Positions 12,001 to 17,727 of a stretch of 64,000 nucleotides of DNA are shown in pieces (positions within the stretch are counted from its first letter, which is position 1; every line of letters begins with the position of its first letter). Position numbers and translations under genes: made by a program. This stretch comes from Planctomycetales bacterium (GTDB taxonomy: Bacteria > Planctomycetota > Planctomycetia > Planctomycetales > Planctomycetaceae), in contig JANQPT010000045.1 in NCBI GenBank assembly GCA_028285345.1, positions 1-64,000 of the forward strand, read 5' to 3'. The notes under the pieces were generated by a model that searched no databases, had not been told where the DNA came from, and saw nothing but the letters and a program-made list of their open reading frames with translations.

Positions 12001-12912
12001 CGTAAAGTTCAGGCTGCCGTCGTTTTCAAACCACGCGACGGAATTGTCGCCGGCATTGGTCGAAAGCACATCGAGATCGCCGTCACCGTCGAGATCGGTC
12101 GTCTCGAACGAATTCACCTGATTGGCGAGAGTCGTGACGACGCGTGTTGTGAAGTTTCCGGCGCCGTCGTTGTCGTACCAGAAGATGGTGTGATCAATGT
12201 GCGATGACGCCAGCGCGTCCATATCGCCGTCGCCATCGACGTCGGCGATTGTGACCTTTTTCTCGCCGCGGACCGCCGTGTCGAGAGCATGAAACGTAAA
12301 GTTTTCGTTTCCATCGTTTTCGTACCAACCGACGGTTGTGTCCTGGCGTGAGGCTACGAGGATGTCCGTGTCGCCGTCACCGTCAAGGTCGGCGGCGGCC
12401 ACATCTTCCGCCCCGTCGGCGGTTGTCGTGACTTCATGTTCCGTGAAACTTCCGCCGCCGGTGTTTTCATACCAATAAACGGTGTCGCCAAAGAATGAGG
12501 CAACCAGCAAATCCGTGTCGCCGTCACTGTCCACATCGGCCGACGACACCGCCTCGGCACGATCGGCCGTCGTGCTGACGATTTGCTCAGTGAAAAACGT
12601 CTGAACGGGAGTCGCGTTGCCGCCATGGGTTTCGTAGTCGACGGTGATGACCCCCGTCGTACTGCCACTTCGTGTGACCGTAAACTCAAAGTCGGTTGTC
12701 CCCGCATCACCCTCGCTGATGTTGACGTCACCAATCGCCAGATTACCGGCCAGCAGGGTCCGGTCCTCAAGCAACTCATGCGTCAACGGGAGTTGCCGGC
12801 GGCAGGTGCTGAACTTGCGCCAACTGCGATGTCGGACGCTGCGCTGTTTTCCAAATCGTGCGAAGCGCTGGGAACGTGCCCAAGATGTCGTTAACAAGGA
12901 CCAAATCGACAT
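1..12912 (-). CDS. Giant secreted/surface multidomain protein with internal reprolysin-type protease (3' end outside window)
   Basis: One minus-strand reading frame stays in register from the ATG at 12912 to the left edge (at least 4304 codons); I checked the frame at 12912, 11041, 9601, 7741, 6181, 3001 and 1. The N-terminus is basic and carries LEDRTLLA at residues 48-55, a motif found near the start of many giant planctomycete exported proteins. Domains in order: Calx-beta-like (about 56-105); seven FG-GAP/VCBS repeats (110-445); Calx-beta; seven more FG-GAP repeats (575-910); Calx-beta; NHL-type propeller (1110-1405); Calx-beta; SdrD_B-like, P-domain, SdrD_B-like (1510-1855); a metalloprotease with HEIGHQFGANH at 2227-2237 and IMAYAG Met-turn (M2266); cadherin-like domains; a second NHL block (about 3175-3440); then more cadherin-like repeats. 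A weak AGGA lies upstream of the start. Known families suggest a calcium-rich extracellular adhesin/protease; substrate and anchoring are unknown. Confidence 0.9.
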   Translation of the reverse strand, partial: MSIWSLLTTSWARSQRFARFGKQRSVRHRSWRKFSTCRRQLPLTHELLEDRTLLAGNLAIGDVNISEGDAGTTDFEFTVTRSGSTTGVITVDYETHGGNATPVQTFFTEQIVSTTADRAEAVSSADVDSDGDTDLLVASFFGDTVYWYENTGGGSFTEHEVTTTADGAEDVAAADLDGDGDTDILVASRQDTTVGWYENDGNENFTFHALDTAVRGEKKVTIADVDGDGDMDALASSHIDHTIFWYDNDGAGNFTTRVVTTLANQVNSFETTDLDGDGDLDVLSTNAGDNSVAWFENDGSLNFTRHTIYFADTDFEPQSASAADIDDDGDLDVVVTVAAGFDILWFENDGSENFTQQFIGNSPEGAWDVLTADMDGDGDVDVVTSLAGETDEIHWYENLGRNFWTVHTISSNLLAPRALWVDDLDGDGDLEIFAASAVDDSVAWYENEKQGDYFAQSGSLMFAEGVTEQTITIVVNGDVEFEADEDFLVSLSNTVGGSVDDGQARGTILNDDAQPGATLSIDDVDLTEDDLGAKAFEFTVTRSGDTSGETTVDFATTDGTALGIADVASEFSRFDEHLIDGTVDGARGVFATDLDSDGDLDVLSVSRDDNTVAWYENDGSENFTFHEIVILGSPKSVHAADVDGDGDVDVAVVSDSRNEVIWYENDGEENFTEHLVNAPGEIDRPQDIKAEDLDGDGDIDLIVSVDINYGLVWYENDGEENFTFHGIGSDLTRARDVEVVDLDGDGDLDLLGSSRIPQYILWFENDGDENFTTHTIETGIGGAESVWADDIDGDGDLDVLSAGAFTIFWHENDGNQNFTSYVIDDFAGSGSTVAAADIDGDGDLDVVAGSENLEQIAWHENIGNGNFRFHIVTSNTDNIAKIFLVDMDEDGDVDVLSASFSDDSVRWFENNGGVIGDRGDYQTTSGSLTFLAGETEKTVNVLVAGDFDDESNESFFVDLSNAVGGTIADGQGEGRILNDDVREVSIGDVTFVEGNLGTKNFNFVLTRPGSTAERLRVDFIVEDVTATDGEDYGRWEGNVIFEPGQSEVIIALPVFADLDVEGDETFRITLQAAGDTLITDDIAIGTILDDDADGPSQPTLSISDVTVTEGAGLGGGDFMDAFVASGEGGLNVPRYLTFGPDGNLYVGSPVGVFRYHGQTGEPLPVALNHGAEFIIRGEGGVINFDSVAFGPDDNVYVLGDGIHRFNPIDGSYVDEFIAADQLFDPRKIFFGDDGLLYVLTDMNSLPDAVLRFDAATGEFVDTFVGDDDATPGVDETGGLTGIADAVFGPDGDLYVVNDSRDDATAGVMRYDGATGEFLGLFASVPGPGIPQGLSFSADGNYLFVTDRFDEAVLRFDAATGAYVDDFVASGSGGLDFTQWISIGPDGNLYVASVDSDEILRFAGPTGSLAAFTVTREGDSTGEVTVDYSTADGSAGSRSSSFAEAAQPATAGEDYVSTNGTLTFAAGETTKTIFVLVLGDRSEEPDETFFVNLSNPAGAVIDDPQGQATIQNDDIERGEIHGVKWNDLDGDGIRDAGEPGLEGWTIYLDQNGNQQLDIGGGTQIFESLEVPLSILDNTRSISNLEATGLAGLITDLNIRLDITHTWVGDLTATLISPSGTSVTLFANIGFDGDNFTNTTFDDQANDLITDPNEFAPYTGRFQPFGSLADFNGEEVEGTWTLEILDSALEDIGSLNSWSLEIMTNGGADEPFTVTDADGAYSFTQLGEDTYTVSEVQQPGWQQTFPPSSGYEFSVGAEEIVTGIDFGNQVIPGEIRGIKWEDIDGDGVFEPEAGESPLANWEIYLDLNGNGVLDGNEPSQLTNAQGEYIFADLAPGTYTVAEVQQSGWQQTYPLFVGPPSRSALDGEVAGPTAQIEQSKQSESSDQLWQRMADMPAAPNDATSYISASTFETFTMDASLMLEMLSDAPMEFTGDAALKPVIITLPTPDGVFQQFEVFVSPIMEAELAAKFPDIQTYSGRGIDDPTATVRFDVSPAGFHAQVFSSAGTFYVDPYWHLDDSLYASYYRSDYVVKDALHIHEEGFEHHDHDGHSHEDEGHLHDDEESSGLFNLNGAVPEFTTIEAAANPFGSELRTYQLAVAATGEYTAFHGGTVELAQAAIVTAINRVTGIFENDLSVRLMLVANNDSLIYTDADTDPYSNFNPSALLDENQANVDAVIGDANYDIGHVFTTGGGGLAALGVVGVSGFKARGETGLSSPVGDAFYIDYVAHEIGHQFGANHTFNGTDESCFGGSLNPSTAYEPGSGSTIMAYAGICGIDNLQLSSDPFFHSESIDEIFATITSGAGNAAATITSTGNNIPTVSAGEDYVIPALTPFILTAVGADTDTEDILTYSWEQRDLGPAQSVFDPDNGSSPIFRAYSPTTDPTRTFLRLEDLLNNTTTIGEQLPSTDRELNFRVVVRDNRLGGGGVSSDDMRVTVVDTGSPFEVTSDSPGDVWSGNSFETVTWDVAGTDSGAINVGFVNILLSTDGGLTFDTVLASNTPNDGSEEIVVPNLDVAEARIKVEAVGNIFFDISDTNFVIETGATATPGDGVWTVEIGPGQAAANVNFGNQFLGSPANDPPTFNLSGDVDVLEDAGTQSISNFATNISPGPVDEAGQQLDFLVTNDNNALFAVQPEIDAVTGELTFTLAADANGSALVSVQLMDDGGTADGGDDTSDVQTFTINVTAVNDGPNFTLGADQSVNEDSGLHTVAGFATNISAGPADESGQTLTFNAAAADTSLFAQQPTIDAETGELSYVLAANANGSTLVTVTLSDNGGTQNGGTDTSAEQTFTINIAPINDAPNAGLAVFGTPEGVPLDFDLRTLVDDVETADDDLIFSVSDAVNGSVELLADGYTARFTPPDDDYNGPASFNYHVTDTGDGSDPAITVGPVSFSVTVFPVNDAPSFTIGDDLTVDEDSFGNTFVGFATNVSAGPGDEAGQSLVFSLTADDPSLFLQPPNIFDAEAGDLFFSLAPDAVGSTVVTVVLVDSGGTLNGGSNTSAEQTFTINITNVNDPPTITVPGAQFVDEDTPLPLSGVSVDDIDSATLEVTLAATIGNLTLGDTTGLSVSGNGTSNVTVSGSLAELNASLATLSYRSFPGSNGAETVTVTATDPDTASVFETIDITVIEPAFVPEVTLDVSSPTVDEDGGMVTITATLSGITTEDVTVFLGFSGMADDLIEGGSLLVGDGTTETVLRYSGSDGSFVDEFISEAAGDLVLGPDGNIYVADMVSDSILRFDGSTGALIDTFASGGGLNDPSGLVFGPDGNLYVASQATDSVVRYDGATGAFIDTFVTGGSGDLSNPRGLAFGADGNLYVSNNNDDGRDAAFNVLVYNGSTGAFIDEFFDDGTGGLQTPTGLAFGPDGHLYIADQDSNAIRRYNGNTGAFIDVFASGNGLTAPVDFVFGSDNNLLVGSTSGEVLLYNATTGAFIESFASGGGLSDPLGLLLVSSLGDYTVSARSIVIEAGSLNGSITLTGVADAIDEGSETVIVDIDDVTNGTELGIQQVTTTIVEDSGENEPPTTSGIADVTVDEDAPDTLISLFDAFEDAEDADDQLIYEVAGNTNLALFSTVDIDPSTGVLTLSYAANVHGTSDITVRATDLLGEPVETSFTVTVNPINDDPDADPTTLVTNEDAAVDVDLRTLVEDIETADDDLLFRVSGAVNGTVELLPDGFTARFTPAGDYNGPASFDYEVTDTGDGSAAATTIGPVTIDVDVVAVNDTPIASPATFDVNEDLTIEIDLRTLVDDAETADNDFVFTIGTVINGSVVLTGGGYIASFTPTNNYNGPASFDYSVMDTGDGADDPITVGPLTIDINVAAINDPPSAATTTLDTDEDTAVEIDLRTLVDDVETADDDLTFNVSGAVNGSVELLPDGYTARFTPTAGYKGPASFDYEVQDTGDNGEPPITSGPVTIEVNVAGVNEAPIANSTTLNTNEDTAVEIDLRTLVDDAETPDDDLIFNVSNSVSGSVELLPDGYTARFTPDENYFGPASFDYDVTDTGDFGDDPISVGPITIDVNVAAENDAPFLTGQLSSVDGLEDEADTSIQLFESFEDFEDADEDLIYTVSANTNPDLFAAIVPNLETGSLMLFFAENTHGSAEVTIRATDSEGLFVENTFSAYVGANNDAPDADTTTLNTEEDAPVEIDLRTLVQDVETADDELLFNVSGAVNGSVELLPDGFTARFTPTSNYSGPASFDYDVTDTGDYHESGIDEGRSDPITVGPITIDVIVGGDNDPPFVESVIDDVNVDEDADDTVIDLFAAFGDVEDPDSQLQFDLTGNTNGSLFESVSIDESTGLLTLDYAADAN
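868..2062 (-). repeat. Four consecutive cadherin-like (tandem-95 type) repeats in the giant gene
   Basis: Four units of about 295 bp follow one another, each with an NEDxxVxIDLRTLVxDxET opening and a GPASFDYxVxDTGD close. Two further units of the same family lie at about 230-530 and 4225-4520. Codon-level similarity between units is high, which suggests recent duplication or gene conversion. Confidence 0.75.
5990..6850 (-). other. Reprolysin-like zinc metalloprotease domain of the giant gene
   Basis: The reverse strand encodes HEIGHQFGANH (HExxHxxGxxH; H2227, E2228, H2231 and H2237) followed 29 residues later by a Met-turn IMAYAG. This fits metzincins, closest to the bacterial reprolysin-like (M12B-type) group. 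A His/Asp/Glu-rich stretch (residues about 2030-2058) sits ahead of the catalytic core. The zinc ligands are intact, so activity is plausible. Confidence 0.85.
7350..8380 (-). other. SdrD_B-like / P-domain / SdrD_B-like segment of the giant gene
   Basis: Two segments with a G-x-K-W-x-D-x-D-G-D-G opening and a Y-x-D-x-N-G-N core (about 8370-8240 and 7600-7350) resemble SdrD B-type domains. Between them (about 8190-7850) a stretch containing HTWVGDLTATLISPSGTS matches the proprotein-convertase P-domain pattern. The P-domain precedes the protease, whereas in convertases it normally follows the catalytic domain. Confidence 0.65.
8690..9590 (-). repeat. NHL-type beta-propeller repeats, block 1, in the giant gene
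   Basis: Repeated FGPDGNLYV-like strands alternate with LRFDAATGEFVD-like strands at about 130-150-bp spacing. This is the NHL repeat pattern common in secreted planctomycete proteins. A similar block lies at about 2590-3385. Confidence 0.75.
10180..11190 (-). repeat. FG-GAP/VCBS repeat block 2 (7 units) in the giant gene
   Basis: A second set of seven DxDGDGDxD units with about 150-bp spacing (near 11130, 10980, 10830, 10685, 10535, 10390 and 10240). It is separated from block 1 by a Calx-beta-like segment, so the protein probably has two propellers in series. Confidence 0.8.
11575..12590 (-). repeat. FG-GAP/VCBS repeat block 1 (7 units) in the giant gene
   Basis: Seven units of about 150 bp each carry a DxDGDGDxD-type calcium loop (for example near 12540, 12390, 12235, 12085, 11940, 11785 and 11635), followed by a conserved W-Y-E-N-D motif. 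This is the integrin-like FG-GAP/VCBS propeller signature, and seven units would close one beta-propeller. It is a domain repeat inside the coding sequence, not a mobile element. Confidence 0.8.
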
Positions 12913-13589
12913 GCTATTTCATCCTGTAGAAGTCAGATTTCGATCTTTATGAATCTAATATGAACAGAAACCTATTCAGTCAGCGGAAACTCGGCTCGGC
13001 TAGTTCGACTGCCAGGGATAGCGGCGCGGCGAGAAGATTGACTGCAGCGAGAATTGATCCGAACTTGCGAGTCGCTGAGTTGGATCGTTGTCACCAATTC
13101 CAGGGCCTGTCGGCGACGTAGTTGTTGCCGCCGGCGAGCTGCACACGTCCATGGACAGTCTCCTCACAATCTCAGTGTTGCCGAGTCAGTGCGAGTTGGT
13201 TGGGGAGCGCACGTCGTTGGAGTTGACGGTGCAGCCTGTGGAACTCAATCGCATTGAAATGCGGGATTGCGCGAGCACTTAGAGAGATGCGAGCATTGGT
13301 CTACGGAGAGAATTGGCGCTTCGCAACGCACTTGAGGCCAGCACATTGTCTCTTAACCGTTAGTGAGGCCCAGTCTAATCGTCGCAATCCACAAAATCAA
13401 CAAAAAACCCGAATCAGCCGGCTTCGCTGCAAACTCTCCATGTTCCGGTTGCGGGATGGCTTAGCGAAACCGCATGTCGCATTGCTTAGCGTCAGATTCG
13501 TGAAGAAGGCCAACTCTGTTGCAACAACTCGCAGAGCGTTATAACTGACGAATACACGATCAGATGCGCCGACCGCTGGAGAACTTGAA
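12913..13589. other. Intergenic region between divergent genes; no gene recognised
   Basis: This 677-bp gap separates the start of the giant minus-strand gene from the DUF3748 gene. Short open frames exist (for example about 13254-13544 on plus) but show no recognisable domain. The region is less GC-rich than its surroundings and probably holds both promoters, which I cannot place with confidence. Confidence 0.4.
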
Positions 13590-14963
13590 ATGCAACAATT
13601 GATGGACGTACGCCTGCTGCTTTGTTTGGGAGGAATGCTGTTGTTGAACACGTTGTCATCCAGCGCCGGAGAGCGGCAGATTACTAACGATGCCAATTAC
13701 AATCACGAATTGGACAACAACGACAACTTTTCACCGGACGACCGCTTCCTGGCATTCGATACCCGGCCGGGGTCCGATTTGTCGCAGGCACGGGTGATTG
13801 CCAAAGTGGAAATTGCCACGGGAAAGATTACGACTCTGTATAAGGCGAACGATCCGAATGAATTCGGCCCCGGAGTGCTGGCGGCCAGTTTCTCCCACGT
13901 TCGCGACGAAGTGATCTTCATCCATGGGCCGCTCAATCCCACGGGAGCGGATGACCAATACGAGAAACACCGCCGCATCGGTGCCATCGTCAGTGGAGAC
14001 GGCTCGGGGAATCTCAAGTTTGCCGATGCGCGGAACACCAAGCCGCCGTTTGTTCCTGGGGCGCTGCGGGGCGGCACGCACCGGCATGAGTGGTCGGGGG
14101 ACGGCCGCTGGGTCGGGTTCACCTACAACGACGCGGTCGTCCGCGCGCACGGCCTCAAGATCGGCAAGGAACTGGATCTCCGCACCATCGGCGTCACCAA
14201 ATTGGGATCGCCGGTGACTGTGCCGAAGCCGCCGCAATTCCGTGAGCGCGGGGAGGGTTTCTCAGTGTTGGTGGTCGCAGTCACGCCCGATCCTGAGCCG
14301 GGGAGCGATGAGATTTCGTACGCCGCCGGCGACAGTTGGGTTGGCCGGAACGGCTATCCCCTGAGCAATGGCAAGCGCCAACTCGCCCGCGCGTTCATCG
14401 GCACCGCGCGCGATGATGACGGCAAACCGATCGATGATCTGTTTATTGTCGACATCCCGGAGGACATTTCGAAACCCGGCCCGCTGGGGCCGCTGGAAGG
14501 AACCGCGACCCGATTCCCCGCGCCGCCCGCCGGGACTGTGCAACGGCGACTGACGCGCACCGCGAACAAAAAATATCCCGGCTGCGAAGGAATCGCCCGC
14601 AGTTCGCACGAAGGCACTCAAATCGCGTTTCGGATGCGTGACGAGAATGGCGATTGGCAGATTTTCCTCATCAGCCCGCTCGGAGGCCCTCCGCGGCAAG
14701 CGACGAAGATCGAAGGGGGAGTCGACACCGACGCGCGTTGGCACCCCTCAGGCGATTTCATTGCGTGTGTTGCGGGAAACAAGATTCTCGTCACCGATGT
14801 CCGCAGCGGCGACAGTCGCGTGTTGATCGACCGTGCGCCGGCGCCGTTCGCGTTGGTGTGGAGTCATGACGGGCGGACGATTGCCTACAATCGAAAAGTG
14901 CAAACCGCCGGCAAGGATATCACCCAGATCTTCGTCAGTGATTTCGAAACTCCCGCTCAGTAG
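13590..14963 (+). CDS. DUF3748 family protein (YidR-like, TolB/PD40 propeller), exported
   Basis: The 457-residue product begins with a hydrophobic signal sequence (residues about 7-26) and then has RQITNDANYNHELDNNDNFS and a downstream FGPGV...VIFIHGPLN segment, which match the DUF3748/YidR family as I remember it. Later S-x-D-G-x-x-I/V-A-F strands (GTQIAFRMRD, GDFIACVAGN, GRTIAYNRKV) indicate a TolB-type beta-propeller. Biochemical function is unknown in the family. The start is supported by GGAG about 9 nt upstream. The stop lies 5 nt before the next gene, so it is probably co-transcribed with the amidohydrolase. Confidence 0.8.
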   Translation: MQQLMDVRLLLCLGGMLLLNTLSSSAGERQITNDANYNHELDNNDNFSPDDRFLAFDTRPGSDLSQARVIAKVEIATGKITTLYKANDPNEFGPGVLAASFSHVRDEVIFIHGPLNPTGADDQYEKHRRIGAIVSGDGSGNLKFADARNTKPPFVPGALRGGTHRHEWSGDGRWVGFTYNDAVVRAHGLKIGKELDLRTIGVTKLGSPVTVPKPPQFRERGEGFSVLVVAVTPDPEPGSDEISYAAGDSWVGRNGYPLSNGKRQLARAFIGTARDDDGKPIDDLFIVDIPEDISKPGPLGPLEGTATRFPAPPAGTVQRRLTRTANKKYPGCEGIARSSHEGTQIAFRMRDENGDWQIFLISPLGGPPRQATKIEGGVDTDARWHPSGDFIACVAGNKILVTDVRSGDSRVLIDRAPAPFALVWSHDGRTIAYNRKVQTAGKDITQIFVSDFETPAQ

Positions 14964-14968
14964 CCATT

Positions 14969-16312
14969 ATGAACAGCCGTTCCGCCCTTAAACGACACGT
15001 GGTCGAGACAATCGACGCCCAGCGCGAAACGATCGCCGACATTGGCGAATCGATAATGGATGCGCCGGAGTTGGGGTTTAAGGAACACCGGACGTCGGCA
15101 CTGGTGGCCGACATCTTCAAGAGTTTGGAGCTGCCGCACGACAACGGGCTCGCACTTACCGGGGTCAAAGCCGTGCTCAGCGGCGCGAAGCCGGGGCCGA
15201 CCGTTGCGTTGATGGGTGAACTTGATGCGCTGCAAGTTCCCGACCACCCCCGGGCTTGTCCGGAGACTGGTGCGGCACACGCCTGCGGCCACAATGCGCA
15301 GATCGCCGGCATGCTCGGAGCAGCGCTCGGGCTTGCGAAGTCCGGTGCTGCGCAACATCTGGCGGGATCGATCGTGTTCTTCGCCGTTCCTGCCGAAGAG
15401 TACGTCGAAATCGGCTATCGGCTGGGATTGGTGAAACAGGGACAGACGTCGTTTCTGACCGGCAAACAGGAGTTGATTCAGCTCGGCTTGTTCGACGACG
15501 TCGATATGGCGGTCATGATTCATTCCACCAGCCCTGACGTGCACGAGGGCCGTATGGGATTGGCGCCATCGTCGAACGGATTCCTGGCGAAGAACATTTG
15601 CTTTTTGGGCCGGGCCTCGCATGCGGGAGGATCTCCGGAACGGGGCGTCAACGCGCTCAATGCCGCCCAGATGGCGCTCAGCGCGATCAACGCACAGCGT
15701 GAAACATTTCGCGACGAAGACTGCGTCCGCGTGCACCCGATTATCACCAAAGGGGGCGATCTGGTGAATATCGTGCCATCGGAGGTTTGCCTGGAGACCT
15801 ATGTGCGCGGAAAAACGACCGAGGCAATCGTCGACGCCTCGGCAAAGGTCGATCGAGCATTGCGCGGCGCTGCTTTGGCACTGGGGTGCAGGGTGGAGAT
15901 CGAAACGATTCCCGGCAACTTGCCGCTACGTAACAATGCCGATTTGGCGGCGCTATTCCGCGCTAGCGCGAGCGAGATCTTGGGTGCGGACGGATATCGC
16001 GATTACGGCCATGCCGGCGGATCAACCGATGCGGGCGACTTGAGCCAGATCATGCCGGTGCTGCATCCGATGATGACCGGCGCCAGCGGTTCTCACCATC
16101 AAATCGATTGGCACATCTTGGATGTCGATGCAGGTTATCTCGCGCCGGCCAAAACCTTGGCAATGATGGCGGTCGATTTACTGCACGAGAATGCCGAGGA
16201 AGCACAGCGCGTCATGGAACGACATGTGCCGGGAATGACAAAAGAGGAATATCTCACACGTCAGCGTGCGATTTTTCAAACGGAATTGTTCGACGGAGCC
16301 GCTGCGGGATAG
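14969..16312 (+). CDS. M20 family amidohydrolase/metallopeptidase (M20D, HipO/AbgB-like)
   Basis: The 447-residue enzyme has GELDAL followed by AHACGHNAQIAGML; H104, C106 and H108 form the metal-binding H-x-C-G-H signature of M20D amidohydrolases. HAGGSPERGVNALNAA and DLVNIVPSE are the usual dimerisation-domain motifs. The family hydrolyses N-acyl amino acids, p-aminobenzoyl-glutamate or similar amides; the substrate here is not predictable. No signal peptide is seen, so it is likely cytoplasmic. It starts 5 nt after the DUF3748 gene and is followed by an alpha/beta hydrolase, which suggests a small catabolic operon. Confidence 0.88.
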   Translation: MNSRSALKRHVVETIDAQRETIADIGESIMDAPELGFKEHRTSALVADIFKSLELPHDNGLALTGVKAVLSGAKPGPTVALMGELDALQVPDHPRACPETGAAHACGHNAQIAGMLGAALGLAKSGAAQHLAGSIVFFAVPAEEYVEIGYRLGLVKQGQTSFLTGKQELIQLGLFDDVDMAVMIHSTSPDVHEGRMGLAPSSNGFLAKNICFLGRASHAGGSPERGVNALNAAQMALSAINAQRETFRDEDCVRVHPIITKGGDLVNIVPSEVCLETYVRGKTTEAIVDASAKVDRALRGAALALGCRVEIETIPGNLPLRNNADLAALFRASASEILGADGYRDYGHAGGSTDAGDLSQIMPVLHPMMTGASGSHHQIDWHILDVDAGYLAPAKTLAMMAVDLLHENAEEAQRVMERHVPGMTKEEYLTRQRAIFQTELFDGAAAG

Positions 16313-16384
16313 AACTCGGAATTGCGGACTGTCAGGCAACAAGATTCTTATACATTGCAACAAGCCATGAAACCGGAGACGACA

Positions 16385-17293
16385 ATGAAGCACCTTGCTT
16401 GGATCATGATGTTGATGTTGATCGGATCAGCACAAGTTTTCGCCGCCGACGAAGCGAACCAGCTCAAGCCGAAGCATGCCGATGTCTCGTATGGGCCGTA
16501 TCCGGAAATGGTGTTGGACTTTTATCAAGCCGAGGGAGAAGGTAAACGGCCGCTGCTGGTCTACATTCATGGCGGCGGTTGGACGGGCGGCGATAAGAAG
16601 CAGAAGCAGGAAAACTTCAAGCCGTTCCTCGACAAAGGTATCTCGTACGCCGCGATTAACTATCGCCATACCGGCAAGTATCCGCTGCCGGCGCCCGTGC
16701 ATGATGCAGCGCGGGGCATTCAATTCCTGCGTTCCAAAGCCGATGAGTGGAACATTAACACCGACCGGATCGCGCTGACCGGCAGCAGTGCGGGCGCCTG
16801 CACGTCGATGTGGCTGTTGTTGCACGATGATCTGGCCGACCCCAAAGCAAAAGATCCAGTGCTGCGGGAATCGACTCGCGTCTGCGCCGCGGCGGTTTCC
16901 GGCGGCCAGGTGTCGATCGATCCCAAAGTGATCGAAGGCTGGCTCGGACCGAATGTGCTCAAGCACCGCATGATCAACATGGCAGTCGGAGAGAAGACGA
17001 TCGAAGGTGCTCTCAAGAATTATGACCGGCACCGCAGTCTGTACCGGGAGTTTTCACCGTACAACCATTTAGACGGATCCGACCCGCCGCTGCTGATGAA
17101 ATATGGCAACGACATGACGCTTCCCTCGAAGGACAAGGGGCACGGCATCCACCATCCGGTCTACGGGGTGAAAATGAAGGAAAAAGCGGACAAGCACAAG
17201 CACGAATGTCATTTGTTGATCAAAGGGGTCTCGAAATCGGATAAGTACACCAGCGCGAATGAGTTTCTGATGGACAAACTACTCGCGCCGTGA
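16385..17293 (+). CDS. Secreted alpha/beta hydrolase (esterase/lipase type)
   Basis: The 302-residue product has a signal peptide (MKHLAWIMMLMLIGSAQVFA), an oxyanion-hole motif HGGGW at 62-66 and the nucleophile elbow G133-S-S-A-G137 with S135 as the likely catalytic serine. This is the BD-FAE/esterase branch of the alpha/beta hydrolases. The ATG at 16385 is preferred over an upstream ATG at 16322, because the signal peptide begins here and GGAG lies about 7 nt upstream. It is probably the last gene of the run starting at 13590. The acid and His of the triad could not be assigned with certainty. The substrate is unknown. Confidence 0.83.
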   Translation: MKHLAWIMMLMLIGSAQVFAADEANQLKPKHADVSYGPYPEMVLDFYQAEGEGKRPLLVYIHGGGWTGGDKKQKQENFKPFLDKGISYAAINYRHTGKYPLPAPVHDAARGIQFLRSKADEWNINTDRIALTGSSAGACTSMWLLLHDDLADPKAKDPVLRESTRVCAAAVSGGQVSIDPKVIEGWLGPNVLKHRMINMAVGEKTIEGALKNYDRHRSLYREFSPYNHLDGSDPPLLMKYGNDMTLPSKDKGHGIHHPVYGVKMKEKADKHKHECHLLIKGVSKSDKYTSANEFLMDKLLAP

Positions 17294-17727
17294 CGGAGGT
17301 CACCGCACTCGATTTACGGTGGTGTGCACAGAAAGCCGCCTCCTCGCCGATTAAGTGTTACGAGATTTCGAGATTTGCCACGCGGAGGGCGCAGCGTCTT
17401 GTCGCTGCGCGACCCGGCCGGTTCCGACCGGGCCACCCCCGTGGCAGGCACGTGGCTGAGTCGAAAAAACCAAGAAAACTGCTTACCTCCAGCCTAAAGC
17501 CTCCAGCCTCACACCTATCTCAGCGCTTGCAATCGCTCCAATCCCAAGTAAAATCAACATATGCTGTTCCGTCTATTTGGGACTGACGGTTACGTAGACG
17601 CTCTATACGCAGGGAGGTGTTGAGGCCTGCGCTCAGAGCAGCGAATCACGTTATTCCGCCCGCGGCTGTTCACCGATTATTCCTGCGGGTCTACATCGAT
17701 GTTGTCATTCGGTTGGGGTCATCGAAA
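17294..17727. other. Intergenic region with hairpins and a CCTCCAGCCT-type short repeat
   Basis: This 434-bp stretch has no convincing gene. It contains two adjacent inverted repeats (17389-17432, listed separately) and a short direct repeat of CCAGCCT units at about 17485-17515. The open frame upstream of the 17728 start has no signal-peptide or domain character. Confidence 0.5.
17389..17432. repeat. Two adjacent hairpins (REP-like or terminator-like)
   Basis: GCGCAGCG (17389-17396) pairs perfectly with CGCTGCGC (17403-17410) across a 6-nt loop. Three bases later CCCGGCCGG (17413-17421) pairs with CCGACCGGG (17424-17432) with one mismatch. No T-run follows, so it resembles a REP-like intergenic element more than a rho-independent terminator. 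It lies about 100 bp downstream of the hydrolase gene. Confidence 0.55.

Noticed and set aside
13254-13544. A 96-codon plus-strand frame upstream of the DUF3748 gene
   Set aside because: No domain, signal sequence or ribosome-binding site; composition not protein-like.
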